Notes: generated by a model from the letters alone, not told the origin. A DNA stretch of 64,000 bases from FEN-1219 sp963817615 (GCA_963817615.1 CAWFPH010000002.1:1178001-1242000); one strand, 5' to 3'; positions 50,693-59,312 are shown, counted from the first letter of the stretch. Numbers and translations: made by a program.

Positions 50693-51133
50693 TCAGCGCC
50701 GCCCGGCGTGATGCGAAGCGCCGGACGCGGAATGCTCGCGCACCGGTTCGCGAAGCTCCGTGCGCGAGTGCTCGGCGAGCCGCTGGTACTCCTTGCGGAT
50801 CAGGTCGAGCTCGCGGTCCTCGAGCTCCTCGAGGTCGAGCAACGCCATCCGGGCGCCGGCCGCCACGCGTAACAGCTCGTCGAGCTTGATCTGAATGGCT
50901 TCCGAATCGCGGTTCTGCGTGTTCTGAATCAGGAACACCATCAGGAACGTCACGATCGTCGTGCCGGTGTTGATCACGAGCTGCCAGGTATCGCTGAAGC
51001 GGAACAGCGGGCCCGAAATCGCCCACGCCGCGATCACGGCCAGCGCGATCATGAACGTCAGCGGCCGTCCGGCGCTGCGTGCGGTCCATTGCGCGAAGCG
51101 CGTGAAGAAAGAAGTCCGGCCCGTGAGTCCCAT
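50693..51133 (-). CDS. Low-affinity iron permease (Fet4)-family small membrane protein
   Basis: A 146-residue protein with two membrane segments, at about residues 24-42 (RPLTFMIALAVIAAWAISG) and 50-72. The family core is LVINTGTTIVTFLMVFLIQNTQNRDSEAIQIKLDELLR, with a charged helical tail after it. GGAGG precedes the ATG. Bacterial members are short relatives of fungal Fet4; iron transport is not shown for them, so the role remains open. It is convergent in neither direction; cysK lies downstream of the gap. Confidence 0.85.
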   Translation of the reverse strand: MGLTGRTSFFTRFAQWTARSAGRPLTFMIALAVIAAWAISGPLFRFSDTWQLVINTGTTIVTFLMVFLIQNTQNRDSEAIQIKLDELLRVAAGARMALLDLEELEDRELDLIRKEYQRLAEHSRTELREPVREHSASGASHHAGRR

Positions 51134-51335
51134 GGCGACCTCCGCAGTTGCCCGTCAACGCGCGGCGGAAGGGCGTTTGGCGCTCCCGCCGTCGCCGCCA
51201 TCATAGAGCCAGTCAGGCCTTGTAAGCGGACGGGCGAGCGCCGGTGCTCGGGGCGGCGCCGGCAGGCAACGTGCCGCCGGTCGGCGACCCTCGGCAGCGG
51301 GTCACTCTCCGCCGACCGAGGGCGCGCGACCGGCG

Positions 51336-52298
51336 TTATCGCTTATCGAGACTCGCGAGCCAGTCGTCGTCGGAGCCGGAGCTCACGTCGTCGAACAAGT
51401 ACGTGCCGAGATAGCGCTCGCCGGTGTCGGGCAGCATGGCGAGCAGGACGGAGCCGGGCTCAGCGCGTTCCGCGGCTTTGACGGCGGCCGCGAGTGTCGC
51501 GCCCGCCGAGATGCCGACGAAAATGCCTTCCTCTCGGGCGAGCCGTCGCGCCATGTCCTTGCCTTCCTCGTCGGTCACGGGCAGCAGCTGATCGAATACC
51601 TTTGGATTCAGCACGTCGGGCAGAAAGTCGGGCGTCCAGCCCTGGATCTTGTGAGGCGTCCACTCCTTGCCGCCGAGCAACGATGCCGAGGCGGGCTCCG
51701 TCGCGACGATTTTCACGTCGGGCCGCGCAAGCTTGATCATCTCGCCCGCGCCCGTGAGCGTGCCGCCCGTGCCCCAGCCCGTGACCCAGAAGTCCAGTCG
51801 CCGGCCTGCGAAATCCTTGAGGATCTCCGGCCCGGTCGTTTGCCGATGGAACGCGGGGTTCGCGGGGTTCTGGAACTGCCGGGCGAGGAACCAACCGTGC
51901 TTCTCCGCGAGGGCCGCGGCGAGCCGCACCATGCCGGTGCCGCGCTCGGCCGCCGGTGTGAGCAATACCTTTGCGCCGAGCGCCCGCATGATCTTGCGCC
52001 GCTCGACCGAGAACGTCTCGACCATCGTCGCGACGAACGGATAGCCCTTCGCCGCACATACCATCGCAAGCGCGATGCCGGTATTGCCGGACGTCGCCTC
52101 GATCACGGTTTGACCGGGCTTGATCGTGCCTCGGCGCTCCGCATCGTCGATGATCGCAAGGGCGAGCCGGTCCTTTACCGAGCCGAGCGGATTGAACGCC
52201 TCCACCTTCACGTAGATCGTCACGTGCTTCGGCGCGATGCGATGCAGCTTGACCACCGGCGTGTTGCCGATCGTGTCGAGGATGCTTTCGTAGATCAT
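51336..52298 (-). CDS. cysK: Cysteine synthase A (O-acetylserine sulfhydrylase) CysK
   Basis: PLP enzyme that makes cysteine from O-acetylserine and sulfide, 320 residues. It begins SILDTIGNTPVVKLHRI, the PLP lysine is in NPLGSVKDRLAL, and the substrate loop TSGNTGIALAMVCAAKGYPF and the phosphate loop GWGTGGTLTGAGE are intact. GGGGAG precedes the ATG. It follows cysG by 37 bases on the same strand, so siroheme and cysteine synthesis are co-transcribed. Confidence 0.95.
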   Translation of the reverse strand: MIYESILDTIGNTPVVKLHRIAPKHVTIYVKVEAFNPLGSVKDRLALAIIDDAERRGTIKPGQTVIEATSGNTGIALAMVCAAKGYPFVATMVETFSVERRKIMRALGAKVLLTPAAERGTGMVRLAAALAEKHGWFLARQFQNPANPAFHRQTTGPEILKDFAGRRLDFWVTGWGTGGTLTGAGEMIKLARPDVKIVATEPASASLLGGKEWTPHKIQGWTPDFLPDVLNPKVFDQLLPVTDEEGKDMARRLAREEGIFVGISAGATLAAAVKAAERAEPGSVLLAMLPDTGERYLGTYLFDDVSSGSDDDWLASLDKR

Positions 52299-52335
52299 CG
52301 GTGCTCCCCTTTCTGGTTATTGCTCGGTGGGTCGA

Positions 52336-53778
52336 TCAATAGCTCACGCGAGCGAGCGACGGCGCCGACTCCTCCGAGTAGATTTCGACGCGACTCGGCG
52401 CAAACCAACTGTACCGCGTTGCGAGCCGCGTCGTCTCGCCGATCACGAGCAGCGCGGGCGACTTGATCGAGAGCGCCGCTTGCGCGCGCCCGAGGCTCTT
52501 GAGCACGGTGCGCACGACGCGCTGCGAGTCGGTCGTGCCGTTCTCGATGACCGCGACCGGCGTATCGGGTGCATGGCCGCGCGCGAGCAGCGCCGCCGCG
52601 ATCTCGGCGTATTGCGCCACGCCCATGTACAGCGCAATCGTGTGGCTCGGAACGAAGGCCGGCAGCGGGCCGCCGCCATCGTCCTGGGTATGGCCCGTCG
52701 TGAGCAGCACGGCCTGGGCCACGCCACGCAGCGTGAGCGGGATGCCGGCATACGCCGCGCAGCCCTCGACGGCCGAGATGCCGGGCACCACCTGGAAGCG
52801 CAGCCCCGCCTCCGCGAGCGCTTCGAGCTCCTCGCCGCCGCGGCCGAACACGAACGGATCGCCGCCCTTGAGGCGACAAACGCGCTTGCCGGACTCAACG
52901 AGGCGCACCAGCAGCCGATTGAGCTGCTTTTGCGTGATGGAGGGCCGCCGCGGCGTCTTGCCGACCGAGATCAGCTCGGCGTCGCGGCGCGCGAAACGCA
53001 GCATCGCGGGGCTGACGAGGCGGTCATAGAGCACCACGTCGGCCGCCGCAAGCAGCTGCCGGCCGCGCAAGGTGATCAGCTCGGGGCTGCCCGGGCCCGC
53101 GCCGACCAAGTACGCCTCACCGCTGGAGGCGCGTCCGCCCGCATGCCATGCCTCGAGCGCCGCGCCGAGGGCTCGCTCCGCGGCCTCGTCACGGCCCGCA
53201 TACACATGCTCGGCGACCGCGCCGTCGACGACCGCTTCCCAGAACGCGCGCCGTTGCGTCGCGTCGTCGAGCGTGCCTCTCACCCGCTCGCGCCAGCGCC
53301 CGAGCAACGTCGCAAGCGCGCCGAGCCGTTGCGGCAGCAGTGTCTCGATCGTGCCCTTGAGCCAACGCGCGAGCACCGGCGAGGCGCCGCCCGTGCCGAT
53401 GGCAATGGTCACCGGGTCGCGGTCGATGATCGCCGGCATCACGAACGAGCAGAGGGCGGGATCGTCGACGACGTTGCAAAACCGCTTGGCAGCGGCGGCT
53501 GCGGCGGCGACGGCCGCGTTCACGTCGCGGTCGTCGGTTGCCGCGATCACGAGCCAATACGGCTGCAGCGACAGATCGCCAAACGGCCGCGCGAGATGCT
53601 CGATCCGGCCTTGCGCCGAGAGCTCGACGAGCGTCTCGTCGGGAAGGTCGGGTGCGGCGACGCCGACCTCGGCTCCGGCTTCGAGCAGCAGCGCGACCCG
53701 CCGCGCCGCGACGGCTCCGCCGCCGACCACGAGGCAACGGCGGTTCGTGAGATCGGCGAACAGCGGTAAATGGCGCAT
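52336..53778 (-). CDS. cysG: Siroheme synthase CysG (trifunctional)
   Basis: Converts uroporphyrinogen III to siroheme, the cofactor of sulfite reductase, 480 residues. The N-terminal dehydrogenase/ferrochelatase half begins MRHLPLFADLTNRRCLVVGGGAVA with NAD motif GGGxVAxxR and includes IGTGGASPVLARWLK. The C-terminal SUMT half has VYLVGAGPGSPELITLRG-like sequence (YLVGAGPGSPEL), DVVLYDRLVSP, LKGGDPFVFGRGGEE, VPGISAVEGCAAYAGIPLT and TLYMG-like ALYMGVAQ. I use the ATG at 53778 because it matches the family start. The same uroporphyrinogen pool feeds HemE in the heme operon. Confidence 0.94.
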   Translation of the reverse strand: MRHLPLFADLTNRRCLVVGGGAVAARRVALLLEAGAEVGVAAPDLPDETLVELSAQGRIEHLARPFGDLSLQPYWLVIAATDDRDVNAAVAAAAAAAKRFCNVVDDPALCSFVMPAIIDRDPVTIAIGTGGASPVLARWLKGTIETLLPQRLGALATLLGRWRERVRGTLDDATQRRAFWEAVVDGAVAEHVYAGRDEAAERALGAALEAWHAGGRASSGEAYLVGAGPGSPELITLRGRQLLAAADVVLYDRLVSPAMLRFARRDAELISVGKTPRRPSITQKQLNRLLVRLVESGKRVCRLKGGDPFVFGRGGEELEALAEAGLRFQVVPGISAVEGCAAYAGIPLTLRGVAQAVLLTTGHTQDDGGGPLPAFVPSHTIALYMGVAQYAEIAAALLARGHAPDTPVAVIENGTTDSQRVVRTVLKSLGRAQAALSIKSPALLVIGETTRLATRYSWFAPSRVEIYSEESAPSLARVSY

Positions 53779-53948
53779 CGGCGGCTCGAGGGGAACGCTC
53801 CAGGCCACGATACCGTGACCCTCGGGGCGCGAAAAATGAAGTTTGGCTCCGCGTTTATGCCATGGCGCCATAACGACGCGCTCCGTCGCCCCAAAACGGC
53901 GTCGCGAGAACCGCGGCGCTCCCTCGGGGACTGTGGTTGCGCGTTCGA

Positions 53949-53977
53949 TTGACCTCCAACCTAACGAATGGTTATAT
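53949..53977 (+). promoter_or_regulatory. Candidate cysB promoter with overlapping palindrome
   Basis: TTGACC (53949-53954), a 17-base spacer and TTATAT (53972-53977; TATATA one base later). TAAC-GAATG-GTTA (53962-53974) is an inverted repeat across the spacer and -10, suitable for LysR-type autoregulation. Confidence 0.5.
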
Positions 53978-54040
53978 ACGGCGGCAGCCGCCGCCTCGCT
54001 TCGAGGATGCGGCTTTTTCATCTAGCGAGGGCGGGATTCG

Positions 54041-55048
54041 GTGACCTTGAAGCAGCTCAAGTATCTCGTCGCGATCGCCGACAGCGGCTTGAACATCACG
54101 TCCGCGGCGGAGCGCCTATACACGAGCCAGCCGGGGATCAGCAAGCAGCTGAAGCAGCTCGAGGCCGAGCTCGGCGTGCAGCTGTTTACCCGCAAGGGCA
54201 AGAGCCTCGCCGCGATCACGCCCGCGGGCCGCGAGGTGATTGCCCGCGCCCGCAAAATCCTGCGCGAAGTCGGCAATATCACGAGCCTTGCGAGCGACCT
54301 CACGGCCGAGCTCGACGGCACGCTGTCGATCGCGACGACGCACACGCAAGCGCGTTACGTGCTGCCGGAGGTGATCCGGTCGTTCCGCGAGCGCTACCCG
54401 CGTGTCGATCTCGAGCTCCATCAGGGCACCTCGGAGCAGATCGCCGAGCTCGTCGGCACGAACAAGGTGGACTTCGCGATCGCGACCGGCTCGAAGGGCC
54501 TGTTCTCCCATCTCACGCTGCTCCCGATCTACGACTGGCACCGGATCGTCCTCGTGCCGAAGCAGCATCCGTTGGCACGCCAGACGAAGCCGCTCGACTT
54601 GAACACGCTCGCCGACTTTCCGCTCGTGACGTACGTGTTCAGCGGCAGCGGCGAATCGTCGTTCAAGCGGGCGTTCCGCGATCGCGGACTCGAGCCGCGG
54701 GTCGTGTTCACCGCGCGTGATGCCGACATCATCAAGACCTACGTGAGGATGGGTATGGGCGTCGGGGTGGTCGCGTCGATGGCGTTCGAGTGCGCCGACC
54801 GCGAAGATCTCGTTGCGATCGATGCGAAGGGCTTGTTCCCGCAGGTGACCACCTGGCTCGGCTTTCCGCGCGACATGGTGCTGCGCGCGTACATGGTCGA
54901 GTTCATCAATCTCTTCGCGCCGCACTACTCGCCGCGTCTGATCCGTGACGCTGCTCGCGCGCCGACACAGGAGGAGGTGGACGATCTCGTGCGCGAGATT
55001 CCGCTGCCGCTGCGCGGCGGCTGCGAACAGGAGTTGGCGACGAAGTAG
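54041..55048 (+). CDS. cysB: CysB, LysR-family regulator of sulfur assimilation
   Basis: A 335-residue LysR-type activator. The winged helix-turn-helix is LKQLKYLVAIADSGLNITSAAERLYTSQPGISKQLKQLE, with the CysB-typical TRKGKSLAAITPAGREV and ATTHTQARYVLPEVI. The effector domain contains LHQGTSEQIAELV and VFSGSGESSFKRAF. In enteric bacteria CysB binds N-acetylserine. The start is GTG. It is divergent from cysG-cysK and convergent with cysH, so its probable targets surround it. Confidence 0.93.
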   Translation: MTLKQLKYLVAIADSGLNITSAAERLYTSQPGISKQLKQLEAELGVQLFTRKGKSLAAITPAGREVIARARKILREVGNITSLASDLTAELDGTLSIATTHTQARYVLPEVIRSFRERYPRVDLELHQGTSEQIAELVGTNKVDFAIATGSKGLFSHLTLLPIYDWHRIVLVPKQHPLARQTKPLDLNTLADFPLVTYVFSGSGESSFKRAFRDRGLEPRVVFTARDADIIKTYVRMGMGVGVVASMAFECADREDLVAIDAKGLFPQVTTWLGFPRDMVLRAYMVEFINLFAPHYSPRLIRDAARAPTQEEVDDLVREIPLPLRGGCEQELATK

Positions 55049-55080
55049 CCGCGCGCCGCTACCTCGTCGAGGGGGTGGAG

Positions 55081-55875
55081 CTAGAGGTCGGCGAGATTGA
55101 TCTCGTGGATGCCGCACTCGCGCTTCAAGCCGAAGAAGCGAGTCTGGTCGAGCGTGGACACTTCGTGAATCGGCTTCGTGCTGTGGTGGTCCCCGATCGA
55201 CAGATAACCTTTCTCCCAAAGCGGGTGATACGGGAGATCGTGCTTCGTGAGATAACGATGCACGTCGCGATCGGTCCAGTCCGCGATCGGATGGACCTTC
55301 CACCGGCCGCCGGACCACTCGAGAAACGGAATCTGCGCGCGCGTCTCGGTTTGATTGCGCCGCAGGCCCGCGAACCACGTGCTGACGCCGAGCTCCCGCA
55401 GCGCGCGGCGCATGGGCTCGACCTTGTTCTCTTCGTTGTAGGCCTCGAGCCCATCGAGCCCTTGGTTCCAGCGTTGCCCGTAGCGCGCTTCTTGCCACGC
55501 CGGCGAGAGCGCCGCGCGAAACACTCTGAGATTGATCTTCAAGCGCTCGGTCAGATCGTCGATGAACCGGTACGTCTCCGGGAAGAGGTAGCCGGTGTCG
55601 ACGAGCACGACGGGAATGTCGGCGTTCACCTGCGTCAGGAGGTGCAGCGAGACCGCCGCCTGAGCGCCGAAGCTCGATGTCAGCACGTGATTGGCTGGCA
55701 GGTTCTCGAGCGCCCATTCGATGCGTTGGTCGGCCTTCAGCGCGGCGAACTTGCGATTGCAGTGCTCGAGCGCGACCGCACGTGTGGTCTCTTCGTCATA
55801 CGCCTTGCCATCGACCGCCACGCTCGGATTCTGAGCGGCGACGGATTGCTCGACTACGCTGCGCAGTGCATTCAT
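55081..55875 (-). CDS. cysH: Phosphoadenylyl-sulfate reductase CysH (PAPS type)
   Basis: Reduces PAPS to sulfite with thioredoxin, 264 residues. It has the PP-loop-like SSFGAQAAVSLHLL, VVLVDTGYLFPETYRF, AGLRRNQTETRAQIPFLE, KVHPIADWTDRDVHRYL and the C-terminal catalytic cysteine in KRECGIHE. The paired CC...CxxC cysteines of [4Fe-4S] APS reductases are absent, so the PAPS-specific class is favoured, implying an APS kinase elsewhere. It is convergent with cysB and lies downstream of the heme operon. Confidence 0.93.
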   Translation of the reverse strand: MNALRSVVEQSVAAQNPSVAVDGKAYDEETTRAVALEHCNRKFAALKADQRIEWALENLPANHVLTSSFGAQAAVSLHLLTQVNADIPVVLVDTGYLFPETYRFIDDLTERLKINLRVFRAALSPAWQEARYGQRWNQGLDGLEAYNEENKVEPMRRALRELGVSTWFAGLRRNQTETRAQIPFLEWSGGRWKVHPIADWTDRDVHRYLTKHDLPYHPLWEKGYLSIGDHHSTKPIHEVSTLDQTRFFGLKRECGIHEINLADL

Positions 55876-55980
55876 GGATCGCCACTCGATCTCGCGACGC
55901 CGTCAACACTCGGCGACTCGAGCAACCAATCAGGGACGATTAAAGTAAGCGGCGCGGCCGCAAACATGAACGGTTAAGTT

Positions 55981-56009
55981 CTTATGCCGCTATAGCAAAA
56001 CCGCATAAG
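55981..56009. other. Inverted repeat between the flavoprotein gene and cysH
   Basis: CTTATGC (55981-55987) and GCATAAG (56003-56009) form perfect 7-bp arms around an AT-rich core with TATAGC. On the minus strand it is just past the amine-oxidase stop and about 105 bases before cysH. It could be a terminator remnant or a regulator site for cysH; there is no T-run. Confidence 0.4.
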
Positions 56010-56021
56010 ATCTGCCGGCTG

Positions 56022-57386
56022 CTAGCCGCCGGCGAGCACGTCCGCGGCCGCGCGCTCGCCCGATTCCATCGCGCCCTCCATGCCGCGGCTCGTGATTGCG
56101 AGGTGCTCGCCGCAGAACCGAATCCGGCCATGCGGCAGACCCAACTGCGGCGCGAAGCGGGTGACTTGCCCCGGTCGGAAATAGGCCCATGCGCCGCCGG
56201 CATAAGGATCTGCGCCCCACGAGTGCAGGCCGACGAACTCGAGCTCGCCGGCCGCGGCCGGGCGCACCTGCTCGATCGCGGCAATCACGGCACGGCCCGC
56301 GGCGGCCGGCGCCAGGCGATCGAGCGCGTTCGCCGCCTCGCCCATCACCCACGCCGTCAGACTCGTCACCTCGGTCGGGTCCTCGCCGTTGCGCGCAGCC
56401 GCGACCATGCCCGCCGCCGTATCCGTGAACAGGCTCGGCGCGAACCCATCGCGCTCCCAGAAGCGGCTGCGCGGTACGAGATAGAGCTGAGTGAGCGGCT
56501 GCGCCGGCAGCTCGGCGAACGCCGTGCGCTGGCGCTCCGGCAACGGGGGGTCGATTGCAAGCTTGCGCAGCGCGGCCAACGGCACCGCGCAGATCACGTG
56601 CCGTGCCGCGAACCGCCGCCCATTCGTGCAGCGTAGCTGCGCGCCGGTCGGTCCGGTCGAGATTCCGGTCACCTCGCAACCGAGCTCGACGCCGCCGCGC
56701 AGCGCTTCGGCCATGGCCTCGGGAATGCGTTGCACGCCGCGGCGCGCGGTGTAGCCGATGCTCGCGCTCGGCGCGTGCGTGCGCTGCGATTTCGAGAACG
56801 CACCGCGGAACAACAGCAGCAGCGCCGAGACGTCGTGCGCGTCGCGGCCGAAGCTTGCGTTCATGCCATAGGCGATCGCGACCGCCGCGTCGTCGAGTCC
56901 AAGGCTGCGGAACCAATCGTACGCGGACACGTCGAGCGCGGCGTGCTCCGGCGAAAGCCAGTCCTGCGGTGCGGCGAGCGGGTTGTCGCGCATCGTGAGC
57001 ACGCGGTGATAGTTCCACGGCAAATGGTGCTTGTCCGCCGGCGGGAACGGGTTCGCCGGGTGCGTCGCCCAAGCAGCCTGCTTGATGATCTCGCCGCGCA
57101 GCACGAGGTCCTGCTCGCGGAAGAATTCGAGGATCGGAGTGACGTCGATCAGCTCGATGCCGTAACGCCGCGCCGCGCCGATCAAACGCGCATAGCCCGC
57201 GCCGATGTAGGTGCCCCCGGCCTCCGCGGTGCCGCCGAGCTGCCGCATCGAATGAATTCGGCCGCCGATTCGTTGCTGCGCCTCGAGCACGACCACGCTC
57301 GCGCCCCGCGCTTCGAGCTCGAGCGCCGCCGCGAGGCCGGCGAGCCCGGCGCCGATCACGACGACGTCGTGGGCCGCGGTGCTCAA
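56022..57386 (-). CDS. FAD-dependent amine oxidase-family protein, candidate coproporphyrinogen oxidase
   Basis: A 454-residue flavoprotein. The N-terminal Rossmann motif is VVVIGAGLAGLAAALELEAR (G12-x-G14-x2-G17), followed by VVLEAQQRIGGRIHS. The C-terminal FAD block is GRIRFCGEHLAITSRGMEGA with SGERAA. This end resembles monoamine/polyamine oxidases more than HemY/CgoX. The TTG start at 57386 gives a TTGA overlap with the ferrochelatase stop, so the two are translationally coupled at the end of the heme operon. In coproporphyrin-dependent clusters this position is held by CgoX (HemY), which shares the same fold. A role oxidising coproporphyrinogen III is inference from context; an unrelated amine oxidase is the alternative. 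No signal peptide or membrane segment is evident. Confidence 0.8.
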   Translation of the reverse strand: MSTAAHDVVVIGAGLAGLAAALELEARGASVVVLEAQQRIGGRIHSMRQLGGTAEAGGTYIGAGYARLIGAARRYGIELIDVTPILEFFREQDLVLRGEIIKQAAWATHPANPFPPADKHHLPWNYHRVLTMRDNPLAAPQDWLSPEHAALDVSAYDWFRSLGLDDAAVAIAYGMNASFGRDAHDVSALLLLFRGAFSKSQRTHAPSASIGYTARRGVQRIPEAMAEALRGGVELGCEVTGISTGPTGAQLRCTNGRRFAARHVICAVPLAALRKLAIDPPLPERQRTAFAELPAQPLTQLYLVPRSRFWERDGFAPSLFTDTAAGMVAAARNGEDPTEVTSLTAWVMGEAANALDRLAPAAAGRAVIAAIEQVRPAAAGELEFVGLHSWGADPYAGGAWAYFRPGQVTRFAPQLGLPHGRIRFCGEHLAITSRGMEGAMESGERAAADVLAGG

Positions 57387-58471
57387 TGCGCGGGACCCGC
57401 GGCGCGCAGCGGATCGTCGACGCCCGCGAGCGCGGGCTTCGGCGGCCCCGGCCGTCCCGACAAGCAGCAGTCTACCGGACAGCGATCGTGGCTCGGGCCG
57501 AGTGAACCGAGCGCGCGCCGCGGTGCCTCCGGCGTGAGGCGCTCGCAAATCAGCTCGCGCACCATCGAGACGAACGCCGGATGCGTGCCGACGGTGGCGG
57601 CACGGACCATCGTGATGCCGAGCCCGCGAGCGATCGCGGCGGCCTCGACGTCGAGGTCGAGCACGACCTCCATGTGATCGCAGACGAAACCGATCGGCGC
57701 AACGACCACGGCGGCGCCGCCTTGCGCACGAAGCTCGCGCAGCGCCTGACCCACGTCCGGTCCGAGCCACGGCTCGCGGCCGTACGAAGCGTTGTTGCTC
57801 TGGTAGACGAGCCGCCAGCGATGGTGCTCGAGCGCATCCGCGACGAGCCGGCAACTCGACTCGAGCTGTGCGACGTAGGCGGAGTTGCGCGCCATTGATT
57901 CCGGCAGGCTGTGCGCCGTGAACAGCACGGGTATTGCGCTGCGCTCGCCCTCGGGGAACGTTGCGAGCGCCGCCGCCACGCGGTCGCTCATCGCTTCGAT
58001 GAATCCCGGATGGTTGAAGCCCACGCGCAGCTTGTCGATCTCGAGCGCGTTCGGCAGCGCGCTCGCGGCCTCGTAGAGGTCCTCGCGGTATTTGCGGCAG
58101 CCGCTATAAGAGCTGAAGTTGCTGGTGACGTAGGCGAGCGCGCGCTGCACGCCGGCGTGCGCCATCTGGGCGAGCGTATCGGTCAGGAGCGGGTGCCAGT
58201 TGCGATTGCCCCAGTAGATCGGCAGCGCCGGGCCGTGCGCGTCGATCTCGCGCTGCAGCGCCTTGATGAACGCCCGGGTGTGCGCATTGATCGGGCTCAC
58301 GCCGCCGAACGCCTCGTAGCGCTTCGCAATATGTGCCTTCGTTTCGGGCGACGTGCGCAGGCCTCGCAGCACGTTGTCGAGAAACGGCCCGACATCGTCC
58401 GGACCCTCGGGTCCGCCGAAGGACACGATGAGGAGCGCGTCGTAATCGTGCGGCGCTCGAGACGTCACCAT
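57383..58471 (-). CDS. hemH: Ferrochelatase, probably coproporphyrin-type (CpfC/HemH)
   Basis: Inserts Fe2+ into a porphyrin, 362 residues. It begins ALLIVSFGGPEGPDDVGPFL and has YVTSNFSSYSGCRKYREDL, the metal-binding His187 in FTAHSLPESM, and Glu268 in GFVCDHMEVVLDLD. C125 in YSGC and C331/C335/C336 near the end match the general placement of [2Fe-2S] ligands in actinobacterial ferrochelatases, though the tail spacing is CPVDCC rather than the C-x6-C-x-C I recall for those. Typical gammaproteobacterial HemH proteins differ in this N-terminus. Together with the ChdC-like gene upstream this favours coproporphyrin III as substrate. It starts 85 bases after chdC and overlaps the amine-oxidase gene. 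Confidence 0.9.
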   Translation of the reverse strand: MVTSRAPHDYDALLIVSFGGPEGPDDVGPFLDNVLRGLRTSPETKAHIAKRYEAFGGVSPINAHTRAFIKALQREIDAHGPALPIYWGNRNWHPLLTDTLAQMAHAGVQRALAYVTSNFSSYSGCRKYREDLYEAASALPNALEIDKLRVGFNHPGFIEAMSDRVAAALATFPEGERSAIPVLFTAHSLPESMARNSAYVAQLESSCRLVADALEHHRWRLVYQSNNASYGREPWLGPDVGQALRELRAQGGAAVVVAPIGFVCDHMEVVLDLDVEAAAIARGLGITMVRAATVGTHPAFVSMVRELICERLTPEAPRRALGSLGPSHDRCPVDCCLSGRPGPPKPALAGVDDPLRAAGPAH

Positions 58472-58556
58472 CGCAGGGCCCTCGAGCAGCCGTCGGCCAC
58501 CGCACCTGCAGCCGCGGCGGGCTCGATGCGTGACGGCGCGCGGCTGTCCAGGCCGC

Positions 58557-59312
58557 TCACTGCGGAGACTGCCACACCGTCCTGCCGACGAAGAACGGTC
58601 CCAAGCTATCGAGATACTGCGAGGTCTGCTCGGTCTTGCGCATCTCCTGCACGATCGCGGACAGCGGGTGCAGCGTCGCCCCCAGCAGACCGACGATGAA
58701 GTCGTTGTCGTCCTTGTCGAGCCCGGCGCACGCGAGCCGAATGTCGGCCGCGTGGCCGTGATAGCGCTTCGCGAGATTGCCGTGCTCGGCCAGGATGCGC
58801 CGTTGATGGTCCGCCGGAAGGGTCTGGAACTTTTTCGCGCGGCGCAGCGGGTACCAAACGACCCAATGATTCGTCGGGTCGAGCAACCGGTTGCGCGGCC
58901 GCTTGAGCAGCGTCTCCTCGAGGTCGGGCTCGTAGCCGATCGAATAGGTGCGCCCGAGCATGTCGAACTCGGGCTTGTGCGCGAGCTCCGCGAACGGTCT
59001 GTGGTTGAACAGCGTGCGCAGCCGCGTCACGAAATATTCGGGATCCTCGCTCATCACCATGACCGCGACGCCCTGCGGGTCGTTCGCATCGACGTATAGC
59101 GCGCCCTGCACGCCATCCTCCTCGAGCGCCTTGAGCGCCGCGTGCGGATCGGGGCAGCGGCCGAAGGCCGTGAATTTCATGAACAACCGCCGGTCGAGTC
59201 CGATCTCCTGGCCGTTGCGGCGGCCCTTCTCGCGTAGGTCGAGCGGTCCGGGCTCGGCGGCCGCGGCCGGTCGCTCTGCGGTGGCGGAAGAGGGTTCGGG
59301 TGTTGCGCTCAT
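58557..59312 (-). CDS. chdC: Chlorite dismutase-family coproheme decarboxylase (ChdC/HemQ-like)
   Basis: A 251-residue Cld-fold protein. In the coproporphyrin-dependent pathway ChdC converts coproheme to heme b by two H2O2-dependent decarboxylations. The core is RRLFMKFTAFGR, AVMVMSEDPEYFVTRLRTLF, MLGRTYSIGYEPDLEETLL, WVVWYPLRRAKKFQTLP with Tyr154 (candidate catalytic tyrosine), ILAEHGNLAKRYHG, and LLGATLHPLSAIVQEMRKTE with His215 as probable proximal heme ligand, then GPFFVGRTVW. The N-terminal 25 residues are a Pro/Ala/Ser tail. It overlaps hemE (ATGA), a direct operon link to heme synthesis. True chlorite dismutase activity is unlikely from context but not excluded by sequence alone. Confidence 0.85.
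   Translation of the reverse strand: MSATPEPSSATAERPAAAAEPGPLDLREKGRRNGQEIGLDRRLFMKFTAFGRCPDPHAALKALEEDGVQGALYVDANDPQGVAVMVMSEDPEYFVTRLRTLFNHRPFAELAHKPEFDMLGRTYSIGYEPDLEETLLKRPRNRLLDPTNHWVVWYPLRRAKKFQTLPADHQRRILAEHGNLAKRYHGHAADIRLACAGLDKDDNDFIVGLLGATLHPLSAIVQEMRKTEQTSQYLDSLGPFFVGRTVWQSPQ

Noticed and set aside
53779..54021. N-terminal extension of CysG to 54021
   Set aside because: The extra 81 residues have no counterpart in CysG and would overlap the cysB promoter; MRHLPLFADL matches the usual start.
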